From Candidatus Kuenenia stuttgartensis (GTDB taxonomy: Bacteria > Planctomycetota > Phycisphaerae > Phycisphaerales > SM1A02), in assembly GCA_945902075.1 (NCBI GenBank), contig CAMDMA010000013.1, forward strand, positions 1-64,000: a stretch of DNA of 64,000 nucleotides, written 5' to 3'. Both the position numbers and the translations under genes were made by a program. Within the stretch, counting starts at the first letter, position 1. Every line of letters starts with the position of its first letter. This document shows, piece after piece, positions 41,794-51,175 of this stretch. Below the pieces are notes generated by a model. That model made no database searches, was not told the DNA's origin, and saw only the letters and a list, made by a program, of their open reading frames with translations.

Positions 41794-42873
41794 ATGCACC
41801 CGAAAGCACTCTCATTCGCGCTCCTCACCGTCGCTTCCTTTGGATGCGCTGCCGTGTGCACCGAGTCCGCTTCGGCGCAGGGATTGTCCGAGCGCATCAA
41901 GGCCGTCGGCGAACAGAAGCGCGAAGCCGCGAAGAACGACACCTCGCGCGCGCGCCTTCTCGGGGCATTGATGTACACCGACCTCACCGTGAATTTCGAC
42001 AAGGTCCAGGCGCGGACCGCCTTCGAGTACGTCGCGCAACAACTTGGTGCGCCGCTCGTCGTTCGGTACGCCGGCGAGGGTGGCTCGGAAGGTATCGACC
42101 CTGAACTTGAAATCTCCCTTTCGATGGAGGGCGCCCCGGCACTCACCGTCCTTGAGCGGATGCTCGAACTCTGCGCAACCGATACCCCGTGCACATGGCA
42201 GTTGCGTGAAGGCTTTATCGAAGCCGGGACCAAGGACCGACTCTCGGTTCCCGCAGCGCGTGAACTACGGATGTATCCGGTTCGTGACCTGTTGTTCGAG
42301 CCACCGATGTTTGACAACGCACCTGACTTCAACCTGAGTTCAGCGCTGTCGCAGGGCGGCCAGAACCAAGGCGGCAGTGGCGGTGGCGGCGGAAGCGGCG
42401 GCGGAGGATTTGGTGGTGGAGGCGGCGGCGGATTTGGCGGTGGTGGTGGCGGCGGCAGTTCTGGCGGAAGCGGCGGCGGCGGCGGCGGAATCATCGGTGA
42501 ACCCGGTGAAGAGCCGGAGCGCGTCTCTGAGGACGAGAAGGCCGGTCAGCTCATGGAGATCATCCAAGAGCAATGCGAACCCGACGCGTGGACGGATGCC
42601 GGCGGCGACTGGGCGACGATGCGCTACTACCAAGGCGTCCTCATCATTCGCGCACCAGACTTCATTCACCGCCAGATTGACGGCTACCCATTCGCCCCTG
42701 CGCGTCCGCGTCGCGCGAGCACCAACGCGAGTGCCGACGCTGCGAACGGCGCAGATGGCGGCGTGCGGCGGTACGTGACCTTTACGACTGGTTTCTCTGT
42801 CGTCGATAATGTGCGGTTCAAGAGCGTTCCCGTTGAGGGCGCCGTTGGCAACACGGGCGGAACTCCGCGCTGA
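41794..42873 (+). CDS. Secreted STN/secretin-N-like protein with Gly-rich linker
   Basis: A 359-residue exported protein (signal about 1-29, SASAQG). Residues about 60-150 resemble an STN/secretin N0-type domain: YTDLTVNFDKVQARTAFEYV, ISLSMEGAPALTVLERML. Residues about 188-232 are almost pure glycine/serine. After that, GQLMEIIQEQCEPDAW and YYQGVLIIRAPDFIHRQIDGY match the second half of such domains, where a value is tested against VLIIxAPxxxHRQI. It shares this plan with the next gene. ATG 41794 has CGGAG 7 nt upstream; an ATG at 41770 is also in frame. No secretin pore domain is present. Confidence 0.72.
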   Translation: MHPKALSFALLTVASFGCAAVCTESASAQGLSERIKAVGEQKREAAKNDTSRARLLGALMYTDLTVNFDKVQARTAFEYVAQQLGAPLVVRYAGEGGSEGIDPELEISLSMEGAPALTVLERMLELCATDTPCTWQLREGFIEAGTKDRLSVPAARELRMYPVRDLLFEPPMFDNAPDFNLSSALSQGGQNQGGSGGGGGSGGGGFGGGGGGGFGGGGGGGSSGGSGGGGGGIIGEPGEEPERVSEDEKAGQLMEIIQEQCEPDAWTDAGGDWATMRYYQGVLIIRAPDFIHRQIDGYPFAPARPRRASTNASADAANGADGGVRRYVTFTTGFSVVDNVRFKSVPVEGAVGNTGGTPR

Positions 42874-43006
42874 CTTTCTTGTTTGCGATGTGATGTCTGT
42901 CGCAATCGATTCGGGTTGGGTTCCGCGCGTGCTCGTACCCTGACGACCTGATCGCCGCGTTTTGAGACGTCGATCGTTGTCGCTGAAAGCAAATTGGAGT
43001 TGAAAC

Positions 43007-44110
43007 ATGCCTTACGGTTTTCGTGCAGTTTCTTCGTGCCTGACACTTCTTCTGTGCCTCGCCGTCGCGCCTGCGGCGCTCGGCGCACGCGTAGTCTGCC
43101 GCGATGACGCCGATACCCCCGCGCCGAAGCCGCGCGGGCTTGGCCCGCTGCACAATCCGGCAGCAGCACCGAGTTCGAAACCTGCGGTTGTTCCGTCATC
43201 GACTCCACCGACCACGCCCTCGCGCGCACCTGCAGTTGCCGTGCCAGCGGTCGTGCAGCCCGCGTCGCCTGCAAACTCAGTCACTTCCACGTTTGTCCAA
43301 ACACGCCCTGCCGACGCGCCGCGCGTTGAAAACAACGATGAACGTGCGCGCGAGCAACTTGGCCGGCTCATCTATTCCAGCATGGATATCGCCGTCGACG
43401 AGATGCCGCTCCGCGACGTCCTTCGCAGCGTTCGCCGTGCACTCGCTCTCAACCTTGTGGTGTTCGAGGCAACGAACGGTTCAAGTGGCATCGATGGTGA
43501 CGTGCCGATTTCGCTCACGCTTGAGGGCGCGACTGGCCGCGAGGTGCTTGAGATCCTCGCCGGGATGAGTGGGACCAACGCAACATGGCAACTTCACAAT
43601 GCCACCGTCGAGTTTGGACCGCGGAGCGTGCTCGCGCGGCAAGAAGCGCGGCGGACTGCCGTCTACGAGACCACGGATCTTGCGCTTGATCCACCGGACT
43701 TCAAGAGTTGCGGGATCGGGCAACTCGGGGTCGAAAGTTACAACCGCCGCGACAGTGACGAGATCATCGGTGAACTCGTGCGGATGATCTCCACCCACTG
43801 TGAACCTGACGCATTCCTCCCACCGCTGCCAAAGTCGGTCGAGGATGCAAGCGGGACGCCCAGTCCGGTGCGTCACAGCGTGCCGAGCGGTCCCGCGACT
43901 GGCGGCCGTTCGGGGTTTCAATCACCGCGGAAGCACGCGAATACAACCGCGACGCAAAACTTCGATCCGGCCGACGCGGTCGTCTTTGTCACCGGCCAAT
44001 GGGCGTCGATCCAGGCAAAGGACAACAACCTTGTCGTACTCGCGCCTGACTTCGTGCATCGCGCGATCAACGGATATCCCCAACCAATACCGCCGCGCGA
44101 TCGAGAGTAG
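43007..44110 (+). CDS. Secreted STN/secretin-N-like protein 2
   Basis: A 367-residue exported protein, paralogue of the preceding gene. Signal peptide about 1-27. A Pro/Ala/Ser linker (about 35-110) follows. The STN-like core has MDIAVDEMPLRDVLRSVRRAL, VPISLTLEGATGREVLEILAG, and the second half has ELVRMISTHCEPDAFLPP and DNNLVVLAPDFVHRAINGYP, directly comparable to the partner protein. The glycine-rich linker of the partner is absent. GGAG precedes ATG 43007 by about 9 nt. Tandem STN-like proteins without a pore suggest a regulatory or scaffolding envelope role, which is speculative. Confidence 0.72.
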   Translation: MPYGFRAVSSCLTLLLCLAVAPAALGARVVCRDDADTPAPKPRGLGPLHNPAAAPSSKPAVVPSSTPPTTPSRAPAVAVPAVVQPASPANSVTSTFVQTRPADAPRVENNDERAREQLGRLIYSSMDIAVDEMPLRDVLRSVRRALALNLVVFEATNGSSGIDGDVPISLTLEGATGREVLEILAGMSGTNATWQLHNATVEFGPRSVLARQEARRTAVYETTDLALDPPDFKSCGIGQLGVESYNRRDSDEIIGELVRMISTHCEPDAFLPPLPKSVEDASGTPSPVRHSVPSGPATGGRSGFQSPRKHANTTATQNFDPADAVVFVTGQWASIQAKDNNLVVLAPDFVHRAINGYPQPIPPRDRE

Positions 44111-44161
44111 TCCGCGCGAGAGTCCACGCGGGCGCGTGTCGTGTACGCTGACGCGGCACGG

Positions 44162-45538
44162 ATGCGCGATCCTCAATCTCCCCGATTTTCTTGGTTTCCA
44201 AAGTCCTCGCCACTTCGTCGTGATCTCGTCGCTTGCACCGGCGACGGCATGACCTACTCGCTGATGGTCGGAACGGGCGAGACATACTTCGCCGCGTTCG
44301 CGCTTGCGCTTGGATCAAGTGACAAGATGAGCGGCCTTGTGGCAGCCGTGCCGCCGCTCGTCGGCGCAACGGCGCAACTGTTCGCACCCGCGCTTGCCGC
44401 GCGCGTCAAAAGTCCGTCGCGATGGATCCAAGCGTGCGCGATGCTGCAAGTTGCGAGTTTCGTCCCAATGATCGTGGGCGCCATCGTGGGTGCGCTCCCG
44501 ATGTGGGTGCTCTTTCTCGTCGCGGGGGTGTACTGGACGAGCGCGCTCGGCGCGGGTGGCGTGTGGAACACCTGGATCGGGCTCTGCATGCCCGCGCGCA
44601 TTCGACCGCACTATTTCGGCATCCGCAGCCGGCTCTGTCAAGCATCGATTCTTGCCGGGATCATCGTCGCTGCATTGATTCTCCAACCAACCCACGGAAC
44701 GCGTTGGGAACTCTGGGGATTTGCAGCACTCTTCGCCATCGCAGCGGCTGCGCGAGCGGCAAGCATCCCCTACCTCAGGCGTCAACGCGATCCGAAGGAG
44801 TGGCCCGAGCACACTCCCGTTCCGCTATGGCACTTTCTCGCGCGATTCTGGCACCGCGCTGACGCTCGCCTCGTCGCGCTCATGCTTGCGATGCAGATCG
44901 CGGTGCAGATGGGCCAACCGTTCCTCAACCCGTATCTCATCAAGCAACTTGATGTTTCACCGATCTTGTACCTCGGGCTTATCGCCGTCGGCTTTGCCGC
45001 GAAGAGCGCAGCACTCCCGCTGATTGGGATGTATGCGAAACAAAAGGGTGCGCGCAGCCTCCTTGCGATCGGTGCCCTCGGCACGACGGTCATGATTCTG
45101 CCGTGGCTCTTCGTGGAGTGGGTGCCCGGCATGTTCGCGATCCAAGCGGTCAGCGGTATCGCACAGGGCGCCTGGGAACTCGCGACATTCCTCCTCTTCC
45201 TTGAAACGATTCCATCGGAGGAACGGACGAGCGTGATGAGCGGCTTCTACTTTCTGAACTCTTTGGCGATGGCCGCCGGGTCACTTGTGGGAGCTGCGCT
45301 TCTTGGAAACTCGCCGGATTATGCAGCCTATTACCTTGTGTTTGCCGTCTCGACCGGACTTCGCGTGGTTGCGCTTTTTCTGCTTCCGTTTGTTCATGTC
45401 GATGTGCTGCGCGCGATACCGCTGATCTCGTCAACGCTTGCGGTGCGACTCAATGCCGGGTCGATCGAATCGCCGATCGCGGACTCGATCGTGGAGCAAC
45501 GCGAGTCGCGCAACAGCGAGCAAAAGGATGGACGCTAG
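44162..45538 (+). CDS. MFS transporter 2
   Basis: A 458-residue membrane protein with about 11 helices, a major facilitator superfamily member of the same broad type as the one at 36094 (YSLMVGTGETYFAAFALAL at TM1, LYLGLIAVGFAAKSAALPLIGMYAKQKGARSLLAIG in the second half, and a SVMSGFYFLNSLAMAAGSLVGAAL helix). Start is ATG 44162; GTG 44141 is also in frame. The stop is followed at once by GTG of the glycosyltransferase-like gene, so the two are cotranscribed. Confidence 0.86.
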   Translation: MRDPQSPRFSWFPKSSPLRRDLVACTGDGMTYSLMVGTGETYFAAFALALGSSDKMSGLVAAVPPLVGATAQLFAPALAARVKSPSRWIQACAMLQVASFVPMIVGAIVGALPMWVLFLVAGVYWTSALGAGGVWNTWIGLCMPARIRPHYFGIRSRLCQASILAGIIVAALILQPTHGTRWELWGFAALFAIAAAARAASIPYLRRQRDPKEWPEHTPVPLWHFLARFWHRADARLVALMLAMQIAVQMGQPFLNPYLIKQLDVSPILYLGLIAVGFAAKSAALPLIGMYAKQKGARSLLAIGALGTTVMILPWLFVEWVPGMFAIQAVSGIAQGAWELATFLLFLETIPSEERTSVMSGFYFLNSLAMAAGSLVGAALLGNSPDYAAYYLVFAVSTGLRVVALFLLPFVHVDVLRAIPLISSTLAVRLNAGSIESPIADSIVEQRESRNSEQKDGR

Positions 45539-47245
45539 GTGGATCGGCACGAGCGACGGCTCCTTTGGGTAGCGCTTGCTGCGGGCGCGACGTGCGCGGG
45601 TCTCGCATGCGTGCCGACGATGGAATGGGCAGCCGTGTTCGCGCATCCCGCGCGCGTGGAGCGGCTCGGCGGTGCGATTCCGGAAGCAACCGTGCGTGGT
45701 GCAACCTTTTTCCGGATCGCGCTTGTGGCGGCGTCCGTGCTCATACCGACACTCGTGTGGCGCCTTCAGTCGTTCCTCGCGTCGCAGCGCACTCGGACGC
45801 ACCCGGCGCGAAGAATCACCCCGCGATCGCGACGTGGCTGGCTCGGCCTTACTGGAATCATTGTCCTCGGTGCCGTGCTGCGCATCGCGACCGCAGAGCA
45901 GAGCCTGTGGTACGACGAAATCTCGGCGTTTCTTTCTTTCGCAATCGAAGGACCGGGCGTTGCATTTGGCTCGTACACGGTTCCGACCAATCATGTTCCG
46001 ATGACACTCGCAGTGTGGTTCGCGTGGGCGCTGACGGGCTCGACGCATGAACTCGTGCTGCGTGCACCGGCGATCATTGCAGGTATCGGTGCACTTCCTA
46101 TCGCCTACGCACTCGGCGCAACGATCTTCGGAACGCGCGCGGGGTACATCGCTGCGTATGTTCTTGCGCTCGCGCCCATTCCGATCGTGGAGAGCGCGGA
46201 GGCGCGCGGATACGCGTTTGTGATTTTCGCATCGCTTGTCGCGGCACTTGGCATTGCGCGCGCGGAGCGGACGCGCGCACCTCTCGACTTCCTGCTCTTC
46301 GCGCTCGCTGCTGCGTTTGCTGCATGGAGTCACCCGGTTGCGATCCTCGTCGCGCTCGCCGCGGGTCTTGTCGGACTCGTGCGCGACCGAGCACTGGCGA
46401 TCGCGGCGCTTCTCGCCGGCGTACTTGCAGCAGTGCTGCTTTCGCCCTTGGCAGGCGACGTGATCGCGACGCGCGCTGACTATGTGCATCGCGTCACGGA
46501 GCAACCCACCGTTTTTTCGCGCGAAGGCTACGAATCGATTGTCGGCCTCACACTTGGGTGGAGCTCGCGCGTTTTTGTTCTCCCGCCCGCGGTGCCGCTT
46601 CTTCTTTTCATCGCTGGGCTTTTCATGCTGTTTCGAATCGACAACGCGCGCACCCGCTCTGCGCGACGGGTGCTGCTGCCGTTCGGGCTTGCACTCGCGC
46701 TCGCGTGGATGCTGTCGATTGCGCTCGGAACGTGGATGTATGCACGATTCGTCTTGTTTACCGTCCCAATTGGCGTGGTGCTCATGACGCTCGCGCTTGA
46801 ACGCTGGCGCTACTCACTCGCGATTTGGATGCCCTTTATCCTCTACGGGAGTGCCTGGAACAGCGCCGCGCGCGACTACTCCGTCAAGCAGCCGATTCGC
46901 GATGCGGTCGAATATGTGGCGCGCGAACGCGGCCCGAACGAGCGCGTTGCAACCATCGGGCTACCCGACAATGCCGTCGGTTTCTACGCCCAGCGATATG
47001 GGTTTGAAGCGACGCAAACGGGCTTTCTTGGAAAGGACCTAGACGAAGTGGTCGCGCGCACGCAGCCCACGTTCATCGTCGCTCTCTATCCGGATCGCAT
47101 CGACGCTGCCGTTCGGGCACGACTTGAGTCGGGCTTTGAGCAAAGCGCAAGGCTTGAGGGCTGGGCCGATTGGGGCCACGGCGCGGTTGAGGTCTGGCGC
47201 GCGCGGCCGAGCACCGCTCAGCCTCCAGTCGACCGCGCGAGGTAA
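45539..47245 (+). CDS. GT39/PMT-like membrane glycosyltransferase
   Basis: A 568-residue multi-pass membrane protein with about ten helices. The segment SLWYDEISAFLSFAIEG near residue 121 carries the Asp-Glu of the first extracytoplasmic loop expected in GT-C fold enzymes such as ArnT/PMT and undecaprenyl-phosphate sugar transferases. Another conserved-looking stretch is VESAEARGYAFVIFASL. The C-terminal 130 residues are soluble (RDAVEYVARERGPNERVATIGLPDNAVGFY). It likely transfers a sugar from a lipid-linked donor at the membrane; donor and acceptor unknown. The GTG start follows the MFS stop without a gap, and its 3' end overlaps the convergent gene at 47218 by 28 bp. Confidence 0.8.
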   Translation: MDRHERRLLWVALAAGATCAGLACVPTMEWAAVFAHPARVERLGGAIPEATVRGATFFRIALVAASVLIPTLVWRLQSFLASQRTRTHPARRITPRSRRGWLGLTGIIVLGAVLRIATAEQSLWYDEISAFLSFAIEGPGVAFGSYTVPTNHVPMTLAVWFAWALTGSTHELVLRAPAIIAGIGALPIAYALGATIFGTRAGYIAAYVLALAPIPIVESAEARGYAFVIFASLVAALGIARAERTRAPLDFLLFALAAAFAAWSHPVAILVALAAGLVGLVRDRALAIAALLAGVLAAVLLSPLAGDVIATRADYVHRVTEQPTVFSREGYESIVGLTLGWSSRVFVLPPAVPLLLFIAGLFMLFRIDNARTRSARRVLLPFGLALALAWMLSIALGTWMYARFVLFTVPIGVVLMTLALERWRYSLAIWMPFILYGSAWNSAARDYSVKQPIRDAVEYVARERGPNERVATIGLPDNAVGFYAQRYGFEATQTGFLGKDLDEVVARTQPTFIVALYPDRIDAAVRARLESGFEQSARLEGWADWGHGAVEVWRARPSTAQPPVDRAR

Positions 47246-47541
47246 CCCGCGATCTCGCGATCTGCGTTTGCAAACCTCATCCTTGCCATGGCAGCATCGA
47301 GGCGTTCGCGCAACGGAAATGCGTCGCGGTGCTGCGCGAAAAAACGCAGGACCGCGCGACCAACTTCCGCGGGCGTCGATGTCCCGTCGGGCGAAAAAAC
47401 GTTGTAGTCAGCCCACGAAAGCCGCAATTCATGAAGGGTCGACCCTTCGCATGCGTCAATTGAAACATGCCAGATCCACGACTGATCCGCCTCGCGCTCG
47501 GCGCCAAGACGAATGACAGGATCGGGTGAACCATCAGGCAT
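47218..47541 (-). CDS. Small conserved hypothetical protein
   Basis: A 107-residue soluble protein with no recognised family. Visible segments are an N-terminal part with strands (SWIWHVSIDACEGSTLHELRLSWADYN) and a helical C-terminus (GRAVLRFFAQHRDAFPLRERLDAAMARMRFA). Codon choice and a matching -10-like box (47548) support a real gene. It overlaps the end of the glycosyltransferase gene by 28 bp on the opposite strand and starts 41 bp from the divergent MacB-like permease. Confidence 0.55.
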   Translation of the reverse strand: MPDGSPDPVIRLGAEREADQSWIWHVSIDACEGSTLHELRLSWADYNVFSPDGTSTPAEVGRAVLRFFAQHRDAFPLRERLDAAMARMRFANADREIAGYLARSTGG

Positions 47542-47547
47542 CCGGTC

Positions 47548-47553
47548 AGGATA
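47548..47553 (-). promoter_or_regulatory. -10-like hexamer TATCCT, 6 nt before ATG
   Basis: On the minus strand TATCCT, GACCGG, ATG 47541. Identical hexamer and spacing to metH (26230) and the NYN gene (55394). No -35 match. Confidence 0.4.
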
Positions 47554-47582
47554 CCATCACCCCTTCCGGACCCCGCGAACCT

Positions 47583-48911
47583 ATGGGCTTCTTCCTCGAG
47601 ATCTTCCGCCTCGGCCTCCGCAACCTGCGGCTTCACAAGCTTCGGTCGACGCTCACAAGCCTCGGCATCATTCTCGGTGTTGCCGCGGTGATTGTTGTGG
47701 TTGCGGTGGGCGAAGGCAACAAGATTAGTGCGCTGCGAGAAGTGTCGGCGCTTGGCGCAACCAACATCATCATCCGCTCCTCGAAGCCTCCAGAAGCAGC
47801 AAACTCAGGACAGGCACGCAGTTTTTTTGTTGCCTACGGACTCCTCCGACAAGACCTTCGCCGGCTCCGTTCTGCGCTCCCTGATGCTGCAGCGGTTGTG
47901 CCGCTGAAGGCGTCTGGATCCGATGTCTCGTACGAGAACCAACGCATCACAAGCCAGGTCTACGGCACAACGCCTGAGTTACTTGACGTCGCCCGACTGC
48001 GGCTTGAGCCGCGAGGGCGCTACATCACTGATGAAGATCTTGAATCGCGCGCGCCGATTTGCGTGATCGGCAGCGAAATCGCCAAGCAATTCTTCCGACT
48101 GCGTGACCCGATCGGCGCAACCATCAAGGTCGACAACACGGTGTTTCGCGTGATCGGCGTACTTGAGCCCGTAGGCCTTGCTGGGGGTCGCGGATCGGCA
48201 CTCGTCGGACGCGATCTCAACAAAGACATTCACATTCCGATCACCACCGCGGAGAGCCAGTTTGGCGACATGGTGATGCGACGACAGTCGGGTTCGTTTA
48301 GTGGCGAACAGATTGAGCTGTCCGAAATCTATGTGGTTGCGCCCGAGACCAACGATGTCGTACCTCTCGCCGAGCGCGTTCGCCGGGTGGTGGAGAGCGG
48401 GCACACGGGACTGACCGATGTCCAGATTGTTGTCCCGTGGGAACTCCTCGAAAACGCGAAGCGACAAATGATGGTGTGGAACGTGATGCTTGTCGTTGTT
48501 GCCGGTATTTCGCTCCTCGTCGGCGGCATCGGCATCATGAACATCATGCTCGCGTCGGTAACCGAACGCACGCGCGAGATCGGAATTCGCCGCGCTCTTG
48601 GAGCAACGCGTAAGCACATCGTGCTGCAATTTCTCGTCGAAACCGGGGCGCTCTCGACACTCGGCGGCATGCTGGGAATATTCATAGGCGTCGGTATCGC
48701 CTGGGGATTGAGGCCACTCGTTGAGATCCTCGTCCGCCTTCCATTTCTTGCTGGCGCCTTCGATGGCCGCCTCACCCTTGAACCGAGTGTGACAACGTGG
48801 TCGATCGTCGTCAGCTTCATGGTTGCGGCAGGCGTTGGTCTTGTGTTCGGAATCTATCCAGCAGTCGTTGCAAGCCGGAAAGATCCTATTGAGGCCCTGC
48901 GGCACGATTGA
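47583..48911 (+). CDS. MacB-like ABC transporter permease (FtsX superfamily)
   Basis: A 442-residue inner-membrane protein. The N-terminal helix and MacB_PCD-type periplasmic domain span about 12-290 (LRSTLTSLGIILGVAAVIVVVAVGEG, then the periplasmic core). The FtsX domain with three helices is about 300-440 (LLVGGIGIMNIMLASVTERTREIGIRRALGATRKHIVLQF). It looks complete. No ATP-binding partner or membrane-fusion protein is adjacent, so its ATPase must be elsewhere or shared. Such proteins drive mechanotransmission for export of lipoproteins, peptides or drugs. Confidence 0.9.
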   Translation: MGFFLEIFRLGLRNLRLHKLRSTLTSLGIILGVAAVIVVVAVGEGNKISALREVSALGATNIIIRSSKPPEAANSGQARSFFVAYGLLRQDLRRLRSALPDAAAVVPLKASGSDVSYENQRITSQVYGTTPELLDVARLRLEPRGRYITDEDLESRAPICVIGSEIAKQFFRLRDPIGATIKVDNTVFRVIGVLEPVGLAGGRGSALVGRDLNKDIHIPITTAESQFGDMVMRRQSGSFSGEQIELSEIYVVAPETNDVVPLAERVRRVVESGHTGLTDVQIVVPWELLENAKRQMMVWNVMLVVVAGISLLVGGIGIMNIMLASVTERTREIGIRRALGATRKHIVLQFLVETGALSTLGGMLGIFIGVGIAWGLRPLVEILVRLPFLAGAFDGRLTLEPSVTTWSIVVSFMVAAGVGLVFGIYPAVVASRKDPIEALRHD

Positions 48912-48953
48912 AAGAACTTGATGAAAGTTGCGCGGTTGCGAACGCACGCGCGA

Positions 48954-49526
48954 TCATGAACGCGATCGATCTGGCACCAACAAGAATCGCAGCGCAGCCC
49001 ACCCAATCAACGCGATACCAACGAGTTCCATTGAGTCGCGCAATGGCAGCGGCCCCGCACGCATGAGCGCATCGACATCATGATGTGATGTGGCCCGCAT
49101 CGCGATGTACGCGGAAATCACGAGAACTCCCACGATCGCAGGCCAAATCGCTCGGAGATGCGGGCGGAGCGCATAGCCGATCCACGCCATGACACCAACG
49201 GTGAAAACAAGCACTGTGCTCAGAACTGCAAACTGAAACGGCTTGCGCGCGCGATACCAACCTTGTGATCGCGCGGTTTCGCGCGCGATTTGCGTGATCA
49301 GTCGTTGAAGATCCAACTGCTTGTTGATCGCAAGTACAAGTAAGACGAGCGAAAGCGCGAGCCAGAACCGAGCCAGTCCCTCGCGACGGCCTGTGTGCAT
49401 ACGCGCTCCAACGCAGAGGCTCATCCATGCGACGCCAGCGTACGCGATGCAAATCGTCCACCCAAGGACGGTTGGATCACCGACACTGAGCGACCATTCC
49501 TTTGCCGCAAGGATCAAGACCATCAA
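48954..49526 (-). CDS. Membrane protein of unknown function (5 helices)
   Basis: A 190-residue polytopic membrane protein with about five hydrophobic helices. The segment LVLLVLAINKQLDLQRLITQIARETARSQGWY is conserved in a family that genome entries sometimes mislabel as isopropylmalate isomerase; nothing supports that enzyme here. The start codon directly abuts the histidine kinase stop (49527), so it is cotranscribed and translationally close to it. A role accessory to that kinase is possible but not shown. Confidence 0.7.
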   Translation of the reverse strand: MMVLILAAKEWSLSVGDPTVLGWTICIAYAGVAWMSLCVGARMHTGRREGLARFWLALSLVLLVLAINKQLDLQRLITQIARETARSQGWYRARKPFQFAVLSTVLVFTVGVMAWIGYALRPHLRAIWPAIVGVLVISAYIAMRATSHHDVDALMRAGPLPLRDSMELVGIALIGWAALRFLLVPDRSRS

Positions 49527-51137
49527 CTACACCGCCCTCTCCGCACGAACCTCGCCCGATGGCGGAGTGATTGGCATAAGCGGTTCGAGTTGCTTTCCCT
49601 TGAATTCGATGGGAACCTCGACCGAGAATGCTGCGCCCTCTCCCGGAATAGACGCGAGGGAAACCCGCGCGCCGAGTCGGTCCGCGAGTTCGCGGCAGAT
49701 CGCAAGGCCGAGGCCTGTCCCGGAATGTGCGCGCGTGTGACTCGCATCGACCTGGCGGAATTTCTCGAAAATGGTGTCCTGCATATCGAGCGGAATTCCC
49801 GGGCCTTCGTCGATCACAGCGACGCGCACCTGCGGAACGCCGTCGACGCTCAACATTCGGCGCGCATCGATCGTCACGGTGGTTTCCTCAGGCGAAAACT
49901 TCAAGGCGTTTGAGACGAAGTTGTAGAGAATCTGCTGCAACTTCGCGGCATCACTTTCGACGCTCGGCAAACCTTGTTCGACAACAACCGCAATTGTGAT
50001 GCGCCGCTGAAGCGACTGAGGCCGCATGATTGCCGCGAGGCCTTCCACGATGTCCTTCACACTTGCCGGTCCAATCGAAACCTCGAGTCTGCCTGCTTCA
50101 ATCTTTGCCATCTGGAGAAGTTCGTTGATCATCTCGAGCAGATTGCGGCCGGATTGCAGGATGTTTGCGATGTAGCGCACCCGCTTCGGATCGGCGGCTG
50201 CGTCTTGACGCGCAATTTCATCGAGTAGTTCTGCGAAACCGATGATCGAATTGAGCGGCGTGCGAAGTTCATGCGAAACGTTTGCGAGAAACTCGCTCTT
50301 GAGGCGATTCGATTCGAAGAGACCTACGTTGGTTTCCGCAAGCTCACCGATCTTGAGATCAAGGCTCTCATTGACGCGTCGCAACTGCGCTTGCCCCTGA
50401 TCAAGTCGATCAAGCATCCCGTCGAATGCGCGCGAAAGTCTCTCGAAGTCATCGCCGGTCGCAAGCCGGGCGCGCATACTGGTGCTGCCTTGTTCGATCC
50501 GTTCGGCGACAGCGGTCAGCGTACGAACGGGGCGAAAGATCACGCGCGTCAGAATGATGTGGAAGACAAGAATCGCAAGAGCACCGGCGGCGATACCGGA
50601 GGCGACGATGTAGACGCGGTTCTGCAGAATCTGCGCCTCTGCCACGATGCTGGTGCGATCGATGAGCAAGATCGCCGCGAGTGAATCTTCCGCGCGGGTG
50701 CCTGCACCTCGGGGCGCCCAGTCGATGTACTTTCGGTCGGCAATCGCGCGCCACTGACTCTCGCGGATGGCGCGGGCGTAGCGATAGCGGATTCCCTCCG
50801 CGACACCTTGCCGCTCGAACCACTCTGTCGCCGATGTCTCTGCCTCAAAGGCGGCGAGCGCGGCTTGAAGGAAGCCATCGTCCGAGCCATCAACATCGAA
50901 CAAAATCTCATCGATACGGATGACGCGCATGGGAATCTGGCTTCCCTCACTGCGCCCGATCGAGAAGCCACTCTCGAGCCAGGTCTCCGCAAGCTGTCGC
51001 GACACTTCGAGCTGGCTGTCAGAGACGATAAGTCCCGTCCGTACCCACGGAACGGCAAGGGCAGCGCCGAGCAACGCGAAGACCGCGGCTCCAAAGAGGA
51101 TCTGACACTTGTTGGCAAGTGAGATACCCTGCGCCAT
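49527..51137 (-). CDS. Sensor histidine kinase with HAMP domain
   Basis: A 536-residue membrane kinase. TM1 about 11-30, extracytoplasmic sensor about 31-173, TM2 about 174-197, HAMP about 199-250, and a coiled linker. HisKA holds His289 in ANVSHELRTPLNSIIGF. HATPase_c has N, G1 and G2 boxes (LYNFVSNALKFSPEE, VIDEGPGIP, HTRAHSGTGLGLAICRELA). The DNA between the upstream start and the next gene has a nearby -10-like TAGAAT 8 nt before ATG. No response regulator adjoins it; the only receiver protein in the window is the HD-GYP protein 30 kb away. The sensor domain (with a GIRYRYARAIRESQWRAI stretch) is not matched to a named ligand. Confidence 0.92.
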   Translation of the reverse strand: MAQGISLANKCQILFGAAVFALLGAALAVPWVRTGLIVSDSQLEVSRQLAETWLESGFSIGRSEGSQIPMRVIRIDEILFDVDGSDDGFLQAALAAFEAETSATEWFERQGVAEGIRYRYARAIRESQWRAIADRKYIDWAPRGAGTRAEDSLAAILLIDRTSIVAEAQILQNRVYIVASGIAAGALAILVFHIILTRVIFRPVRTLTAVAERIEQGSTSMRARLATGDDFERLSRAFDGMLDRLDQGQAQLRRVNESLDLKIGELAETNVGLFESNRLKSEFLANVSHELRTPLNSIIGFAELLDEIARQDAAADPKRVRYIANILQSGRNLLEMINELLQMAKIEAGRLEVSIGPASVKDIVEGLAAIMRPQSLQRRITIAVVVEQGLPSVESDAAKLQQILYNFVSNALKFSPEETTVTIDARRMLSVDGVPQVRVAVIDEGPGIPLDMQDTIFEKFRQVDASHTRAHSGTGLGLAICRELADRLGARVSLASIPGEGAAFSVEVPIEFKGKQLEPLMPITPPSGEVRAERAV

Positions 51138-51145
51138 GGACCGCG

Positions 51146-51151
51146 ATTCTA
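51146..51151 (-). promoter_or_regulatory. -10-like hexamer TAGAAT, 8 nt before ATG
   Basis: On the minus strand TAGAAT, 8 nt, ATG 51137 of the histidine kinase. Close to a consensus -10. TTCGCT lies 16 bp upstream as a weak -35. Would give a leader of one or two nucleotides. Confidence 0.4.
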
Positions 51152-51175
51152 CTTGAGCGGCCTGAGGAGCGAACA

